A DNA stretch of 64,000 nucleotides from Prinia subflava (GCF_021018805.1 NC_086247.1:139107602-139171601), one strand, 5' to 3'. Shown: positions 1-14,145, counted from the first letter of the stretch. Notes: generated from the letters alone by a model not told the origin. A program made the numbers and translations.

Positions 1-1293
1 TTGGCTGCCAGTGAGTCAGAGGTTAACCCCAACATGTCAAATCTGCAGCTGGGTTCATCCTTCATCCCCAGGCCAAGGAGGGCATGCATGTTGCAGTCAT
101 GCAGACTTATCTGTGCATGGAGAGAGCATGATTGCTGTGCATGGCTATATAACAAAAATACAAACCTGCCCCATACGCCAAAGCAGGGTGTTTGGTGCTG
201 AGCTGGTTATAAAGCCGGGCTGGAATCAGCACCTTGCTCTCTCAGCAGCTCCAGCATTCAGCAGCTTGTCAAATCAGACCCTGATGTTTAACTAAATCAC
301 AGCAGCAACCCCAGTGCAGGTCTGGGGGGAGCTCCTGTCCCTGCTGTCCCCACCATGGCTTTCCCAGCTCCAGCCCTGCCTCAGCCCCCACACATCAGCA
401 CTGGGGAGCAGAGCCTGATATACAGCCTGCTTCAAATGCATATTTCTTCCTTATAAAAACATAAAACAAGATATTTGGCTTTTCTTACCAGAAGTTTGGG
501 GTATAGTTAATCCACCCTATCTTGCATTTTTAATTATGTCTGCACTTAAGTATCCAAGTCTTTCACAACCCCAACATTTTTAAGATGCAGGGAAAATATT
601 GCAGCCATTTTCACAGGGAGAGAGGCTGTGGCATAGAGCCTCTGAGTAAGTAGGCCAATTTTCAGAGAAAACCTGGAGCATGACTGAGAACAGAACCCAG
701 ATGTGTCCAGGCTCATGCTTCATTTTAATACAGCACTAGGAACCCTCTCACTCATGATGCCAGTATAATGGTATTTCCTCTCCTGGAATGGTGTGTTCAA
801 CTTTGGCCAGCACCTCTCTCTCTGAGAAGTCAGATAGAGAGAAGGAGAAAAAGACCAGAGAAGTACAATCAAGACAAGTTCCCTGTGCAGAGGATCTCCA
901 TACAAGGCAAGGAAGAGGGACAGGAGCCTGTAGAGGACTGTGAGGTGCTCTGTGCCTTGTGGAGCAGTGGGCAGACCAGCGGGCTGGCAGCACGGGGCTG
1001 GGTTTCACCCAGCCACAGGATAGGAGGGCTTGGTGATGGAATTTGGAATCAGCTTGGGTCTGCTTCTACATTCTCTCTGTTCTGCAGTAAGCCATTTAAC
1101 ACTTAAGGGCTTGTCTACCAGGCTGGGGGGAACCTTGGAAGGATGTTTTAAAATGCAAGTTTAGCATGTGCCAGCTGCCTTGAGCTAACTCTCCAGGTCA
1201 GTCCAAATGCAAGGCAGAGCACTTGTGAGTGGCAATTCCAAAGGTGCTCTTAGATCTCTTGTTTACAGATAGTTTGTGACAGCATCGTGGGTA
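1..1293. other. No gene seen
   Basis: Unique-looking non-coding sequence, mixed composition. Short open frames only. I recognise no repeat or exon. Confidence 0.6.
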
Positions 1294-1726
1294 TATAGGA
1301 TCATAGAATTGTTTGGGTTGCAGGGGACCTTAAAAATCATCTAGTTCCAAACTCCCTTCCATGGGCAGGGATGCCACTCACTAAATCAGGTTGCTCAGAG
1401 CATCACCAACCTGGCCTGGAACACTTTCAGGGACTGAGAGATGGGGCATCCACGACCTCTTTGGGAACCTGTTCCAATGCTTCACCACCCTCTGAGTAAA
1501 GAATTTCTTCCTTACATCTAATCTAAATGTGCTCTCTTTCAGTTTAAAACTGAATTTTGTTTGTCCTTTGTCCTGGCACTATCTGCCCATATAAAAAGTC
1601 CCTCTCCTTCCTTTTTAGAAACCCTCTTTAGGTACTAGAAACTGGTATAAGGTCTTCCTGAAGCTTTCTCTTCTTCGGGCTGAAAAGTTCCAACTTTTTC
1701 TCCTCCTCCTTGTAGGAGAGATGCTT
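1294..1726 (-). mobile_element. CR1 LINE 3' portion, left part (interrupted)
   Basis: Reading on the minus strand, this ends in the typical CR1 3' terminus (GATGATTTTTAAGGTCCC, then CAACCCAAAC and AATTCTATGATC). It includes the usual CR1 3' UTR wording for 'Gaacctgttccaatgcttcaccaccctc' type sequence on the plus strand. The element continues at 1985 after an LTR insertion. It is diverged, old and non-coding. Confidence 0.9.
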
Positions 1727-1984
1727 TGTCATAGTTTAAACCCAGATGGAAATTAAGCGGGTCACCTGTCCCAGCTATGCTCCCTCCCAGTTTCTTTTGC
1801 ATACCTCCTCACTGGCAGAGCATGAGACAAGGACAAAAAAAAGTCCTTGCCTTAGGATAAACAAGACTTAGCAAAACCCAAAACATCAGTGTGTGATCAA
1901 CACCTTTCTCATTCTGAATCCAGAACATAGGACTGTAACAGCTACTGAGGAGAAATTAATTGTACTCTACCTGTAACCAGGACA
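1727..1984 (+). mobile_element. Solo LTR fragment of a bird endogenous retrovirus, nested in CR1
   Basis: It begins TGTCATAGTTTAAACCC and ends CCAGGACA, the start and end pattern of a common bird ERV LTR (TGTCATGGTTTAACCC-type start). Internal similarity includes TCACCTGTCCCAGCTATG and GCTACTGAGGAGAAATTAA. At 258 bp it is shorter than such LTRs usually are, so an internal deletion is likely. The flanking CR1 reads continuously across it. A clean target-site duplication is not visible after decay. Confidence 0.75.
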
Positions 1985-2228
1985 GAACTCCAGCCCTCTG
2001 GCCATCTTTATGGCCCTTCTCCATGGAGGATGTCCATATCTTTCTTGTGCTGATGACCTGGATCCATCCAGGTCCTCACTTCATGTGCTTCAGTATATCC
2101 AGGTACACAAGGGCAGAACAGAGGGGAAGAATCACCTCCCCTGACCTGCTGGCCACAGTTCTTTTAATGCAGCTTAGGTTTGGCTTTCTGGCCTGGAAGT
2201 GCACATTGTTGTCTCATGTCCAGCTTTA
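1985..2228 (-). mobile_element. CR1 LINE, right part beyond the nested LTR
   Basis: It continues the CR1 copy left of 1727. It includes plus-strand wording such as GAATCACCTCCCCTGACCTG, TTTTAATGCAGC and GGTTTGGCTTTCTGG, which are standard positions in CR1 just upstream of the 3' UTR. The match fades after about 2228. Confidence 0.8.
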
Positions 2229-5200
2229 AATTCATATGTGTCATGATGAATATGCTGTGAAGTCCCACCTGAGTACTGCATACAATGGTCCTGGCAGACA
2301 TAAGCCCTTAGGCAAGAAGAGCAAAGCTCAGCTTTATCAAACCTGAAGACCCTCACATGCACCGTGGTGGTAGAAATGCAAAGTACTCTTTTTTCAAGGC
2401 TTCGTAATTCCAGAATGACCTGTATTTTGTACCCTGGCCCTTACGGCAATGGTTAAATGACATTTACTCACAGAAAGGATTAAAAAACTTCAAAGATTTG
2501 AAAACTAGATCCTATTCAGTGTGTTAGGGAAAAACTACCTGGGAAGATTTGAAAAAATTGAGGAGAGCTTTTGACCCTGTGTAATTACTTCACAGAGCTC
2601 TTCTAGTTCATGCTTGCAATTAGTGGCCAGACATTAGAGCTGGGAAGATGCACAGTTTTACTGAGGACATTGGTTTTTGACTCCAGGACAGTGTAAGAAG
2701 CACTAAAATGCAAGTACACCGTGCACTGTGCTGTGAGATAGCTGAGCAGAATTCACATCCCAGGGTTGGAAAATGAGAGCCTTTACAGTGCAGGGAAGGA
2801 CTTGATGGGCCCCCTCAGCCCAACTGGCAGCAGGGCTGCATCCTCTCGGAGCAGTGAGCCTGTGCAGCAGCAGGCAGCATACCTGATTTAGGAACAGTGG
2901 ATGTCACACCCTGCTCTTCTTCCTGCCTGCCTTGCAAAGTGTTGTGACCACCACCTCCAGCCACACATGAGGAATTAAATGAAGCTGTGCCTGACATCCT
3001 AATGGAAGCCATGGCAAGCTCTGTGCAGAACTGTCAGACAGACCATGATGTGGTGGTGGCATTGTGAAAAGCTGCCTTCATCTGGCAGACACAGAGAGAG
3101 GCACCACTGAAGATGTGCCACAGCCTTCAACAGGGCAAAGCTCCCCAGGACCATACCCAGCATCCCCAGGTGGCAAACATAGGTGCCAAACCAGATGCTT
3201 CATACTATCAACACTTCTGCTCACTCAGATATGCCTGGCAGTCCTACTAGGCTCTCAAGCTGGTAGGATCATGCTGGACAAAAATTAAGCTCTCCAAGGA
3301 GTTTGGCCCACAAATGAGTGTCTTTTCAGGGCATTCTTCATTCCTCCCAAACACAGACTGTGAAATGTAATCTGTCAGCCCCCAGGAACTTTTTCTAGAC
3401 AGCTCTTCATTGTACCTGTGCCACTGCAGGAGGGTGTAATGAACTTGGCAATGGGCATGTCCTCTGACTTGTACCTTCATCTCCAAGAAGTCTTCCTTTC
3501 CATCAGGGCATGCACAGTGGTCTTAGCAATTTTTTCTCTCCTTAAAGCCAGAGGCTGTCTGTGAGGAAGCATCTCTTCCCACATCTGCATGTTTTGTACT
3601 CACTTTGAAATCTGAGATATACCTATGGTTCTTCTCCACTGCTTTGTGCACATATTAATATGAACATGGGAATTCCATGCAACTTGAGACAGAGATTTCA
3701 TTTGGTAACCACATCCATGATCTGCCTTAACCTTGTGGCTTAGTGATCTCCTGGCTGCCTGTATCACCCATCATTAGTTTGCACAGATCTTTACCACTTA
3801 CCATCTTGTCCTCCCGTAAACACTTGTCAGTTGTGTCTGAAAATCTCTTCTGCCATGATGCCAAGGAATAGCCTGCTAAAAACCAGTGTTTGCTGTTTTT
3901 AATGGTAATTCTCTGTCAGTTCCCTCAGACCTAGGCCTGCCTCTGCTGTAAACTGCCTGGGCAAGACAAATACTTGTTCTTTCTGTGGCACAAGGGGATG
4001 ATGGTCCAGAATAAGTGGTGGTCTATGAGACAATAATAAAAGTGATAAACAAATTAGCACACTAATGCAGGGGGATGTCCTTGCTAGAACACTAGTAAGA
4101 AAGATCAAGTCATTCCTCTAAAAAGCGAGTTATTCCAAATATCATCTTCCTTCTCCCAAATCAAGGAACCAGGACTAGCACTGGTTTGACTGACCATGTT
4201 TTCTGTCATCAGAATCTGCTTCCCCACTACCTCTTCAGCTTCTGATTCTCTTCACTTTCAGAGCCCACAAACATAATTCAATTAGAAATAAAATTTAATT
4301 TACAACATCAAAAACAGCCACATTTGGAAACAGTCTAATTCCCTGATGCTCAAAAGCACATGACATTATAATTTATCAACCATCACATTTTTAACTATGT
4401 CAGACATTTGTCATAAAATCACCATTAAATGGATATCTAATGGCTTCTAATAAATGTCAAAATGAACTGGAAGATGCCTATTCAAAATATATTAGGAGCC
4501 ATTAAACAGCAATTAAAAGGAAGTTTCACAAATAATATTTTATATTAGATATGCTGTAGAGCCAGACAAGGAAGGGACGGTGACATTTTGAGGACCTTCT
4601 GGAAATGCTCCCTTGTGCCACATATTTCTGCAATGATGGACTGCATACCTCCCTGGAGAGCATCCCATGCTTCCTGGACTGCCCTGCATGATGAGGCCGT
4701 GGGTACTTATGATGTGGATGCTGTAATTCACTGCTTTAAGGTGCAGCATGAACAGTGTGTGAGGTAATGGCATCATTCCCACTCTCCCTCATGCCCTTGT
4801 GCTCTAGGGGCAGAAAGCTGTCCCAGATCTTCCCAGTATTGCCCTCCAGGGTACTGGGTAGTGCTGCAGCAGGCAGGGATGTAGGACTGGAGGGGATAGA
4901 TGCCAGTGTGGGGAGAGAGAAACAGACACTGGTATTTGCTGGAGTTTGGAGAGGATGGGTAGAGGAAGATCTCCAGAGAGGTGCAGAAGACTTTGGAGAC
5001 GATGAGCAGAGAAGGGGATATGAACAGCCATTCTCCCTCTAGAAATGTGAGGTGAGGGAAACTGGGGAGATGGACAACTTGAGGCCTTAATATTACAACT
5101 TAGTATTGAGACAAGTTAGACAACTTAGTATTGAGGCGTGAATATGCAATAAACCCTGAAGTGTGCACAGATTTCCACTGGCTTCAAGGACAGAGCTCAC

Positions 5201-5544
5201 ACCACTGGCACTTCCTGCCCTGCCTTTTTGTCCTCTAGTCCACATATTAACAAAACTCAGTCTGGAATGAGCACGTGCTGGGCTCTCTCAGGAGGGCATT
5301 GAAGCTCTCCTTTGCCTTCTGGCTGGAGGCTCTCCAGCAGCAGCTGTGTGCTGAGAGGCACTGATGGTCCATACTTTTCCTGTGTGTCCGTGCTAATTCT
5401 GTTCTGGAGCTGTGGTTTAAAAGGTGCATCTTACAGGCATATTAAGTGCACATGCACATGTAAATAAAATTTATGTAAAATATACAGCTTGTTACAGGTA
5501 TAATGCCCTTGGTTTCTCTTGCAACACAATGATTACTTTAATTT
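2229..5544. other. No gene seen; AT-rich part at 4260-4540
   Basis: Open frames stay under about 100 codons and have no recognisable product. The 4260-4540 part is AT-rich with repeated TAAT-type cores and resembles conserved non-coding DNA in style only. Confidence 0.55.
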
Positions 5545-5655
5545 CTATAGAATCATAGAATAATTTAGGTTCAAAAATCCTCTGTGAACACTTAGTGCAA
5601 CTGTTAATTCAATACTGCCAAGACCACCACTAAACCATGTCCTTATACCTTGAAA
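5545..5655 (-). mobile_element. Short CR1 3'-end fragment
   Basis: The plus strand reads ATAGAATCATAGAATAATTT, then CACTAAACCATGTCC, matching the reversed CR1 3' end. Only about 110 bp is recognisable. Confidence 0.75.
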
Positions 5656-5874
5656 ATGGGTCGCAGAAATGTAACCTTTGGGAGTAAACATTAACATTAA
5701 TATAAATGTTAAAATAGAAACAATAACAACAGCAATTCTTAACAAGAATTTCTTAGTATTCACATTCCTAAATCGGTCCAGCCACAGCTTAGAAATAGTT
5801 AAAAAGATGAACTTCATCCCAGCTTGTTTCCTTCCAATGCCAAGTTCTCCTTAAAAGAGCAGCTTGCTTTCTCC

Positions 5875-6168
5875 TCTTTTTTTCTTTTTCTTTTTCTTTT
5901 TCTTTCTTTTTCTTTTTCTTTTTCTTTTTCTTTTTCTTTTTCTTTTTCTTTTTCTTTTTCTTTTTCTTTTTCTTTTTCTTTTTCTTTTTCTCTTTTTTCC
6001 TTTTTTCCTTTTTCTTTTTCTTTTTCTTTTTCTTTTTCTTTTTCTTTTTCTTTTTCTTTTTCTTTTTCTTTTTCTTTTTCTTTTTCTTTTTCTTTTTCTT
6101 TTTCTTTTTCTTTTTCTTTTTCTCTTTTTTCCTTTTTTCCTTTTTTTCCCTTTTTTCCCTTTTTTTTG
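5875..6168 (+). repeat. (CTTTT)n pyrimidine microsatellite with an internal 132-bp duplication
   Basis: This is almost 300 bp of CTTTT repeats, interrupted twice by the same variant block (CTCTTTTTTCCTTTTTTCC) near 5990 and near 6122. The block spacing of about 132 bp suggests one long segment was duplicated. Open frames across it (SFSFSF or KEKEKE) are by-products of the repeat. Confidence 0.95.
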
Positions 6169-8138
6169 TTCACATTTGCCCTCACAAACAGGAGGGAGGG
6201 AAGGATGGGACTGGATGTGACATTAATCCTGCTGGGGTTCAGGTCAGTGCAGTGAGAATTAGGTAAGCAGGAGTCTGTGGAGCCCAGTGGGGACAGCACG
6301 TTCTGGCAGGGTCAGGAGCACGAGCAGCAACCCAGCATCTTACACAAGGAGGTCTCAGGAGCCAGTAATAGATCCATTGTGTCAGTACACAAATATGTTG
6401 TTATGCTCCACCTTCTGTCCTGTTTGTTTCTTACAGTACTATGGCTACTTTCCTCTCCCATTGACGCAGCTAAGAATTGGTCCTGACACAGAAAAGAAAG
6501 AAAAAAAGCGAATTCCCCCCCACCCTCCCCATCACTCAAGCTGTAAAGGACCTGTTTACACAACTGTGGAAGAGGGTGTGTATTTGCATATTAAATAGGA
6601 TCAAGAAAATATGTAACATATGTTGCAAACAGAACTAATGTCTAAACACACATGCAAACCTGGGCTAACGGGTCCTGCCAAAATATTTTAACCATCTGTT
6701 TTTACTTAGCTGTTTTTGAACAAATTATGTTTATTATGTTAATTTATTTTACTGTCAACAACAGCAAATGACAGAATTGCTGCTAAACAGCATCATTATA
6801 TATCACATTCTGGCATAATACCAGCAGGTTCTTCTAATGCGACAGGAATAAATGCATATTAAAATGTCAATTTGTTTAAAATCTAGTTCAGGATGGTAAA
6901 TACATCTGCACAAATTCCCCATGTTCCAACAGACACTGTGTGCGTGCAGACTATTTTAAGTTAAGGCACTCTGACAGGATTTGAAGAGGCAAGAGCACAG
7001 AGGTCCTGCCTGTACTCCTGGCTCCAGCTTTCAGGATCGCCAGAGGAGGGGAAGAGAGGACCAAAGTTGGAGCTAATTCACGTTTTAGAAGTAGTGATTA
7101 AACTTCCCACTAGTCTATCTTTATTTGCAACATCCAGGAAATCTCCCTTAGATGAAGAAAAACTGAAATTGAGATCAGCCACAGTATTGATCTTTGTCCT
7201 AGGTCCACATCCTGTTCCCCAGCACACACAGTTTGTGCAGGAGCCTCTGTCCCCAGGCCCTTCACTGGGCTGTTGCAGGGAAGGAATACCCAGTGCTGCA
7301 GGCAGCTGCTGCTGCAAGCACATATCCAGCACAAAAGTTCATGGAGGGATGTTCTGGAGGCCCCAACATCTCAGAAATCCCCCAACATTTAAGTTACATG
7401 GTATTTTCTGGTCGGCTCTTCTCTGTCTTGATCAAATGATTTTCTGCTTATTGCCCAAAAGCAAATCTTTATTTCAGCAGGATTTTTCTTGCTGGCCTCC
7501 CTAAGAGGAAAGATCTCTTCTCTGGAAGGGACAGGTGGGTCTGTCAGTGGCTTACTTGCCCTCCTGGCTGCCTGCCTTCACCATCCACAAGTTCAAAATC
7601 ATTCCTCTCCTGCTTACCAAAGTCAGCACCTGTTCTCCTAAATCAGCCTGCTCCCCAAATCCTGTTCCCATGTAGACAGCTGCTCATAGCTTCTCTGACA
7701 ACAACAATCTCCAGATAACTGATTCTGAATCCCATCTTCTCCAACACAGGCAGTGTGAGCTCCCCTCTGACTTCAATTCCCCTCTAGTACAATTCATGGG
7801 ATGGTGTAGACTGCATTTTGCCTCATTCCTCTCTCAGGACCATGCTTGCTGGGCTGACCTTCCTTCACACAGTGAGAGAATCCTGCTTGTCCCAGCTCTG
7901 GGCTGTGCATGCTTTTATATCACTTCACAGGCAGGTCAGCAAAGTGGTCAGAAAACTCCAACCTACTTCACTTCATCCTTTGCAGTCATGGGAAAATAGC
8001 CTATGGTTCCATACAGCCAGAAGCAGAGATTTTTATGTGCTCCAGAAGACAACTAGAAAAACTGAAGTATGGGGGAGTTCTCTGGGTTTTCAGCCAAAAA
8101 CCATAAAGAAGACTGACTGACTTTCCTGCCTAAATATT
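6169..8138. other. No gene seen between the two microsatellites
   Basis: The longest frame (7067-7504 plus) has no recognisable domain. The 6640-6900 part is AT-rich. No RNA gene noted. Confidence 0.55.
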
Positions 8139-8610
<472 letters not shown>

Positions 8611-8628
8611 GCCGACATCTGAAGCACT

Positions 8629-8985
8629 GAATCATAGAATCATTAAGGTTGGAAAAGACCTGTAAGATCATCACCTCCAACCATCAACCTGGCACCACCA
8701 TCAGGCTCACCACTGAACCACATCCTGAAGTGCCATATCTGCATGTTATTTGAACACTGCCATGCATATGCTGCATTACTTCTCTAAGCAGTCTGTTCCA
8801 ATGTGTGACAACACTTTCTGTGAAAAAAAAAAAGTCCTAATATCTAAAGCAAACCTTCTGTGGGACAACTTGAGGCCATTTCTTCTCTTCCTGTCATTCC
8901 TTACCTGGGAGAAGAGACAGAGCCCACCACGCTGTGACCTCCCACACACCACCCTGGCCTGCCTCTTGTCCAGACCCCTAGAGCT
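8629..8985 (-). mobile_element. CR1 LINE 3' fragment
   Basis: The plus strand begins GAATCATAGAATCATTAAGG and continues with GACCTGTAAGATCATC and CACCACCATCAGGCTCACC, a reversed CR1 3' terminus and 3' UTR. It lies 18 bp from the large pyrimidine microsatellite that ends at 8610. Confidence 0.85.
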
Positions 8986-11900
8986 GTCTTGATGATGGCA
9001 GCTATAAACACAGCAACTGGGACAATGTATGATGGGCTGTGGAATTCTCCCCAGTGCTTATATACAGATCTCAGAGAGAAGAGTAAAATGAGCCTGAAGC
9101 CTTCAGAAATACTGATGAATAAGAATAGAACAAGATTGAAGAGGAATGAGTGGAAAAGTCCAAAATGAGGCCATGAGCACAAGCAATGCTCTCTGGCCAT
9201 CATGAACAATCCTGTTTGCTCCAGGAGCTGAAGAAAGGTGTGACATGTAAGCCAGTGACAATGTAATACATTACAGGATATGGCACAACATAAAATACAA
9301 TCAGACCACAGTCCTGCAAAGACCAATGTATATGCAAAACTATGCACGTGGATGGTCCTGCTGGGGCCTGAGGATTTACTCTGGCACAGATGGCTGAACA
9401 CATGCACAAAACCTTGCAAAGCCAGAGCCCAGGAGAGGTATGGTCAAGGAGGAGCTTTCCTGCCCTGAGCAGTCCTAACACAGCGTAACAATGGCTCTGA
9501 AGTTGATTTGGCTAAGAAGCAACGAGTAAGGAAATACAATATTCCTTTCTGGGGATTAAGGAGCAGACATCTTGGGATAAGATGACAAGGAACAGGTTCC
9601 TTTTGATTAACCTCAGCCTTTTGAGAAGCGTAGCAAAGAAATACTGTCCACATAAATGTTTTGATGTCTCACTAACAAATACTGTAAGCCGTGTCACCTT
9701 TGTTTAAATGCCTTTCTTTGTCATGACAAGGACTGTTCATGCAGGATGGTAAAGGAATCCTTGTTTATAGCATCCACAATAGCACTAGACTTTGTCAAGT
9801 GCGGCGACTTGTGAGAGGCAGAGCCGTGCAGTGCACAGCTTAGGGGAATTCCCCCTCCCCTCTCTAAATTCTGGTTTTATGAAGAGAAAGGTTACGTAGT
9901 GTATATTTCAGGAGTTGAAGTCCTGAGAAAATAAACCTCAGTCCAAGTACTTGTCCAGCATACAACAGATATTCCATAAAATGTATGGGCTGATTTCATG
10001 CATATGGCTGCTCGTTTTACAAGGGGATGATTAAGATGGTCATGGTTATGTTGGCTTTTAGTCCACAAATGCCTCAGCTGTTCTGGATCCATTTAAAATC
10101 ATAATGTACCTCTGTGTGCTAAAAGCAAGCAGCCAGCACTGCTCTGCTCTCGCTGTCCTGCAAATCCAGCCCTTTGCTTGTGACAGTGTTTCTAACACGG
10201 TTCATTAGTCACTGTTGATTTACACAGTCCATCTCTTTCTTCTCACAGTCTGCCATCTCCCTCTGCTCTGGCACCAAAGGGACCCATGGAGCGGACAGGG
10301 CTGCCTTTGGGAAGAGATGAATTTTTTTATTGCAGTTTGCTGGCTTCCACCCCCCTTCCTGGTGCTTTTCTTACTCTTTGATACGTCCCAACTGGCATTT
10401 TGCAGCCTGCCTCCTGAGGGATGTCAGCCTGCCCTGTCCTGGCCTTCTAGCCAGAGCACACCAAGCTGCTCTGCTGGCACTTCCAGAGGAGTAGTTTGTT
10501 GAGAAGTGATGTTCCTAGTGGGAATGCAGTTCAAAAGGGATTTTTCCCTTCCTACACTGAAAATTCAGCACTTGCACCTCAGTCCAAAAGAGAAGCATGT
10601 CTAGCATCTTTGGGAGAATGACTTTTTCACACCCAGGAGTGGAGAAGGCTTTTGTGGCATGGTCTGGGTGGTGCAGCATCATGCAGTGTTATTCCACATC
10701 CCCTCCTCAGGAGTCACACAGACAGTAATTAAACGGGCAGGCTGTGACTCACAAAACATAACCACCTTTTCCCATTTTAATCTGTTTTGGTCAACTTGGG
10801 CTTTTCAAGCACATTCTATTTGATACTTCCTGCTTCAGAGATTTTTCTTGCTTCAGCTGCTTAACATCCCTTTCCCTCACCCTCCTCCACATCTTGTCCT
10901 GCATTTGGTTTATCTCTTCACTCTAAAAAGGAAAGGCATTTATTGCTCCATTCACATTAAGTGATTATCGTGTAACAGAAATAAACTGCTTGTTCCTATA
11001 TAATCATAAGTTGCTTTGCAGAACACAGGCTTCAAACAGCAGAGGTAGAAGTCTGCAATGTTTTCTTCTGAAGCAATCTTCATTTCTTAAAAAACCAACA
11101 AAACAAACCCTAAAACCTCTAAGTCAGTATCTTCCCACAACTGCAGCTGATTTCCTGTGTAAACTAAAACCATGTGATATTCCATAAATGCTTCCAGCTC
11201 TAAATTACAGGAAATGAAAACCATCACGGAAAAGGAAAGCTTTGGACTAAATTCCCAGATCAGATATCGTTGTAACTCTATTTCAGTCTGATTACAATTT
11301 GGATGCTTTCTAACATACCTGTTAGTAATTAAAGGAGCTGATAACAGCTGTTGGAGCACAACATCCAAGGCCTTGTGGTGGGACAGAGACATCTTCCACA
11401 CCCAGGCCAGTGCCCCAGAGGTGCCACAGATGAAATCATGAGCTGAGTTTGATCAAAGGAAGCATTTTTATGTAGCCATTGTGAATGTCAGACACTGAAC
11501 TTCCACCTGTGTTGAACTGCATGTGCCACACACAGTAACACTCTGCAGTCAGCTGGCCACACACCCACACCCACACATGCACGTGATGTTTCACCAGCAA
11601 GGCCTTCATGTCTGTACAGCTCTACATTGCTCAGTATCACTTTCTGCAATGAGAAAGGACAAGTTGTGCAAGGGAGTATGAGCCAGTGCTGGTACAGACC
11701 ATACACATGGCAAGAACGTAAGAGAGGACCTGATCTCAACCCATCCAACCTGAATTTGGAATTTGTGCATGGTCCTTTGGGAGTGGTGCTGTCCACTGCT
11801 TCTCAGAGCCTTCTCAGAGTGGCTCTAATCTAATGGAAAGCTGAGAGCTAGGCCATGTCATCCATTGAGACCTGCACCACGCAGTGTGAATGAGCAGGCG

Positions 11901-14145
11901 TGCGTGTTGTCCCCAGACAGGGCACCCCCAGCCCCTCAGAGCTGGGTGAACACACTGCACAGTTAACACACTGATGCCTTCAGGTGCCTCTCTGTCTCTG
12001 TACCTCTCACTTGCTGACAAGTCAAGCGGCCCAGCTGAGATTTATGGACACTTGTCTCAGTGTTCTCATCTCATAAATGACTGCAGAAAGGGGATTTCCA
12101 TTCCAGTGACCAGCACATTCTCTTCATTTCTGAAGAGTGTCTCTGTACTTCAAGGCACTAAATCAGCCTGCCACTGCTAAGAAATAGGGACTTCAATTAA
12201 ACAAATTAATTGCAATGTTTTACACAATCTCTGAATTGATTCACCTGGAGATTTTTTAGTTTTTTCAGCTAAGATCATGATAATTTTCCTGTTGAACTGA
12301 TACAGTGAAAATAATTATCAGACTGAAAGGAAGTTGAGGCAAAGTACTAATTTTAACGAGAGTTTTGGGTATACTGTCATTCATTTCTTATTTCAAATGT
12401 CATAGGATCAAAGCTTTGCTTTTAGTGGGGAAGGGAGTCTTGCTGGGTGCCAGACTGATGCCTGTACACCACAGTCACCCTTTTAGATGTTTTAACCATT
12501 GCTGTCACTTCTTCACACATAAAACATTTGGGGTAGTCCCTAGCACCTCAGGGTATAAATTAGAACTGTCTTGTTCCTGGTACTATGAAAGCATTTCTAT
12601 AAACCAGAGTATCTCAGCAGCCATCAATATATCATTCACATTTAGGCTTGCATTGATTTCTGTCTTGTTACCAGAATGAGGCAGATGCTTCAGCAGGGCA
12701 GAGGGTCACATATCCAATGCCAAAGTCACCAAGACAATTTGCACAAATTGAGGATTTCAGCCAATACTTTTTATAAGCCACTCCTGCTGAATGTCCCAAA
12801 TGAGAGGCTTCCATGCCAGCAAAATCATTAAAGTGAGCAGGTTTGCCTTGTTCCCTACCCAGCAGACATTTCTGTTAGGGTAGGTCATTAGTTATTCCTG
12901 AGGTCATTAGGTTATCGCACTGAATCCTAATCCATCTAATTCATCCCAGTGCACTCCCATTTGTTTCTAGTGCTTGCCTTTTAAAATGCCATTAAATCAT
13001 GTCACAGGCTGCCTCTGCACCTGCCAAGAAAGCTGCATGCATTCTCCGATTTCCTTTGCCAGGTGAATTCTATTTAGTATATTCCTGGAGAAGACAGCTC
13101 ATTGCAAATGCTCTTTCTCCTGTTTCTCCTTCCCAAGCACTCTTGCTCACACACTCTGGGGATTTTAACTTTTTACCCAGCTTAGCCCTGGCTCAAGTCA
13201 ATCAGTGTTGTCCTGAGCAGATGCCGGTGGGTTTCCATTGCCTCAAGCTCGCCTGGGCGTCCCACTTTCCCTTGCTGAGATAAGTTATTAGGGCAAAGAA
13301 AGAAGAAACTGTTTGCCTTTGATAGTGTAATGCAAAAATAAAGAAATCCCAGTAAACCCTTCCCTTCTTGTGCATAAAACCCTTTGGTAAAAAATGCTTT
13401 GCTGGATATTATAAATAGAGAAACTCCACTGAGATTGGTGCACAGCTTTAAACCAAACCTATAAATTACTAAAGAAATGGCATTCTCAGTTGTAGATAGC
13501 TTGTAGTGAATTAGACCAGGGCTTTTACAGAACAAAGGAACCTAAAAAAACCCCTAATCTCACTTTGAAGGGAAAAAAGTCTCTGATCACTCCACCTGCC
13601 ACTTCTTTCTGTGCCAAGAAAAACTCAAGTATACACCAAAAACACTAAAGGAGAGTTGAGTGTTGCATTAAATTTATGGACCACCAGAGACTAGAGTTGA
13701 ATGTGCTGACTGAACTTATTCTAATAACTTAGATGGGAAAAATCCATACTGCAAATCACCTTACTTAGGTTGGTTTAACAAGAACTATTTAGCCAAGAAA
13801 GAAAAAAATCATGAGTGCTGATTGCTTTCTCTCTCACCCAAGAAATACACACAGCCAGAGTCTGATAATTTTTCTAGCTGCAAAATACTACCGAGGGGGA
13901 AAGGAAGCAGATTTTTAGACCAGGTAAAGGATTTTTCACAGAAAACAAAGCAGGATTTGCAGAGAGCACTGTTTGTGCATGTGACAAATGTTTACCATTG
14001 GTACAAGATTGAAGGCACACAGGGAACCTGGGGTTGTGCTAAGGTTGTCTTAGTCATCATGGTGAGCCTTAGGGAGTGCACTGGACCCTGTGTTTTTGAG
14101 CCCACATCACTTGGCCAGACCTCCATGCTCTTGAGCCATTCGGTT
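8986..14145. other. No gene seen; unassigned sequence at 8986-9700
   Basis: A 172-codon frame on the minus strand (8901-9419) overlaps the end of the CR1 copy and has no recognisable homology. The flanking 8986-9700 may be an old, unclassified mobile element. The rest shows nothing I can name. Confidence 0.5.
11554..11583 (+). repeat. Short CA-rich low-complexity tract
   Basis: CACACACCCACACCCACACA, about 30 bp, a minor simple repeat. Confidence 0.75.

Noticed and set aside
5814..6299. 143-161-codon frames on both strands with KEKEKE or SFSFSF
   Set aside because: Both strands are open because a 5-bp repeat without stops fills the region; no unique coding sequence.
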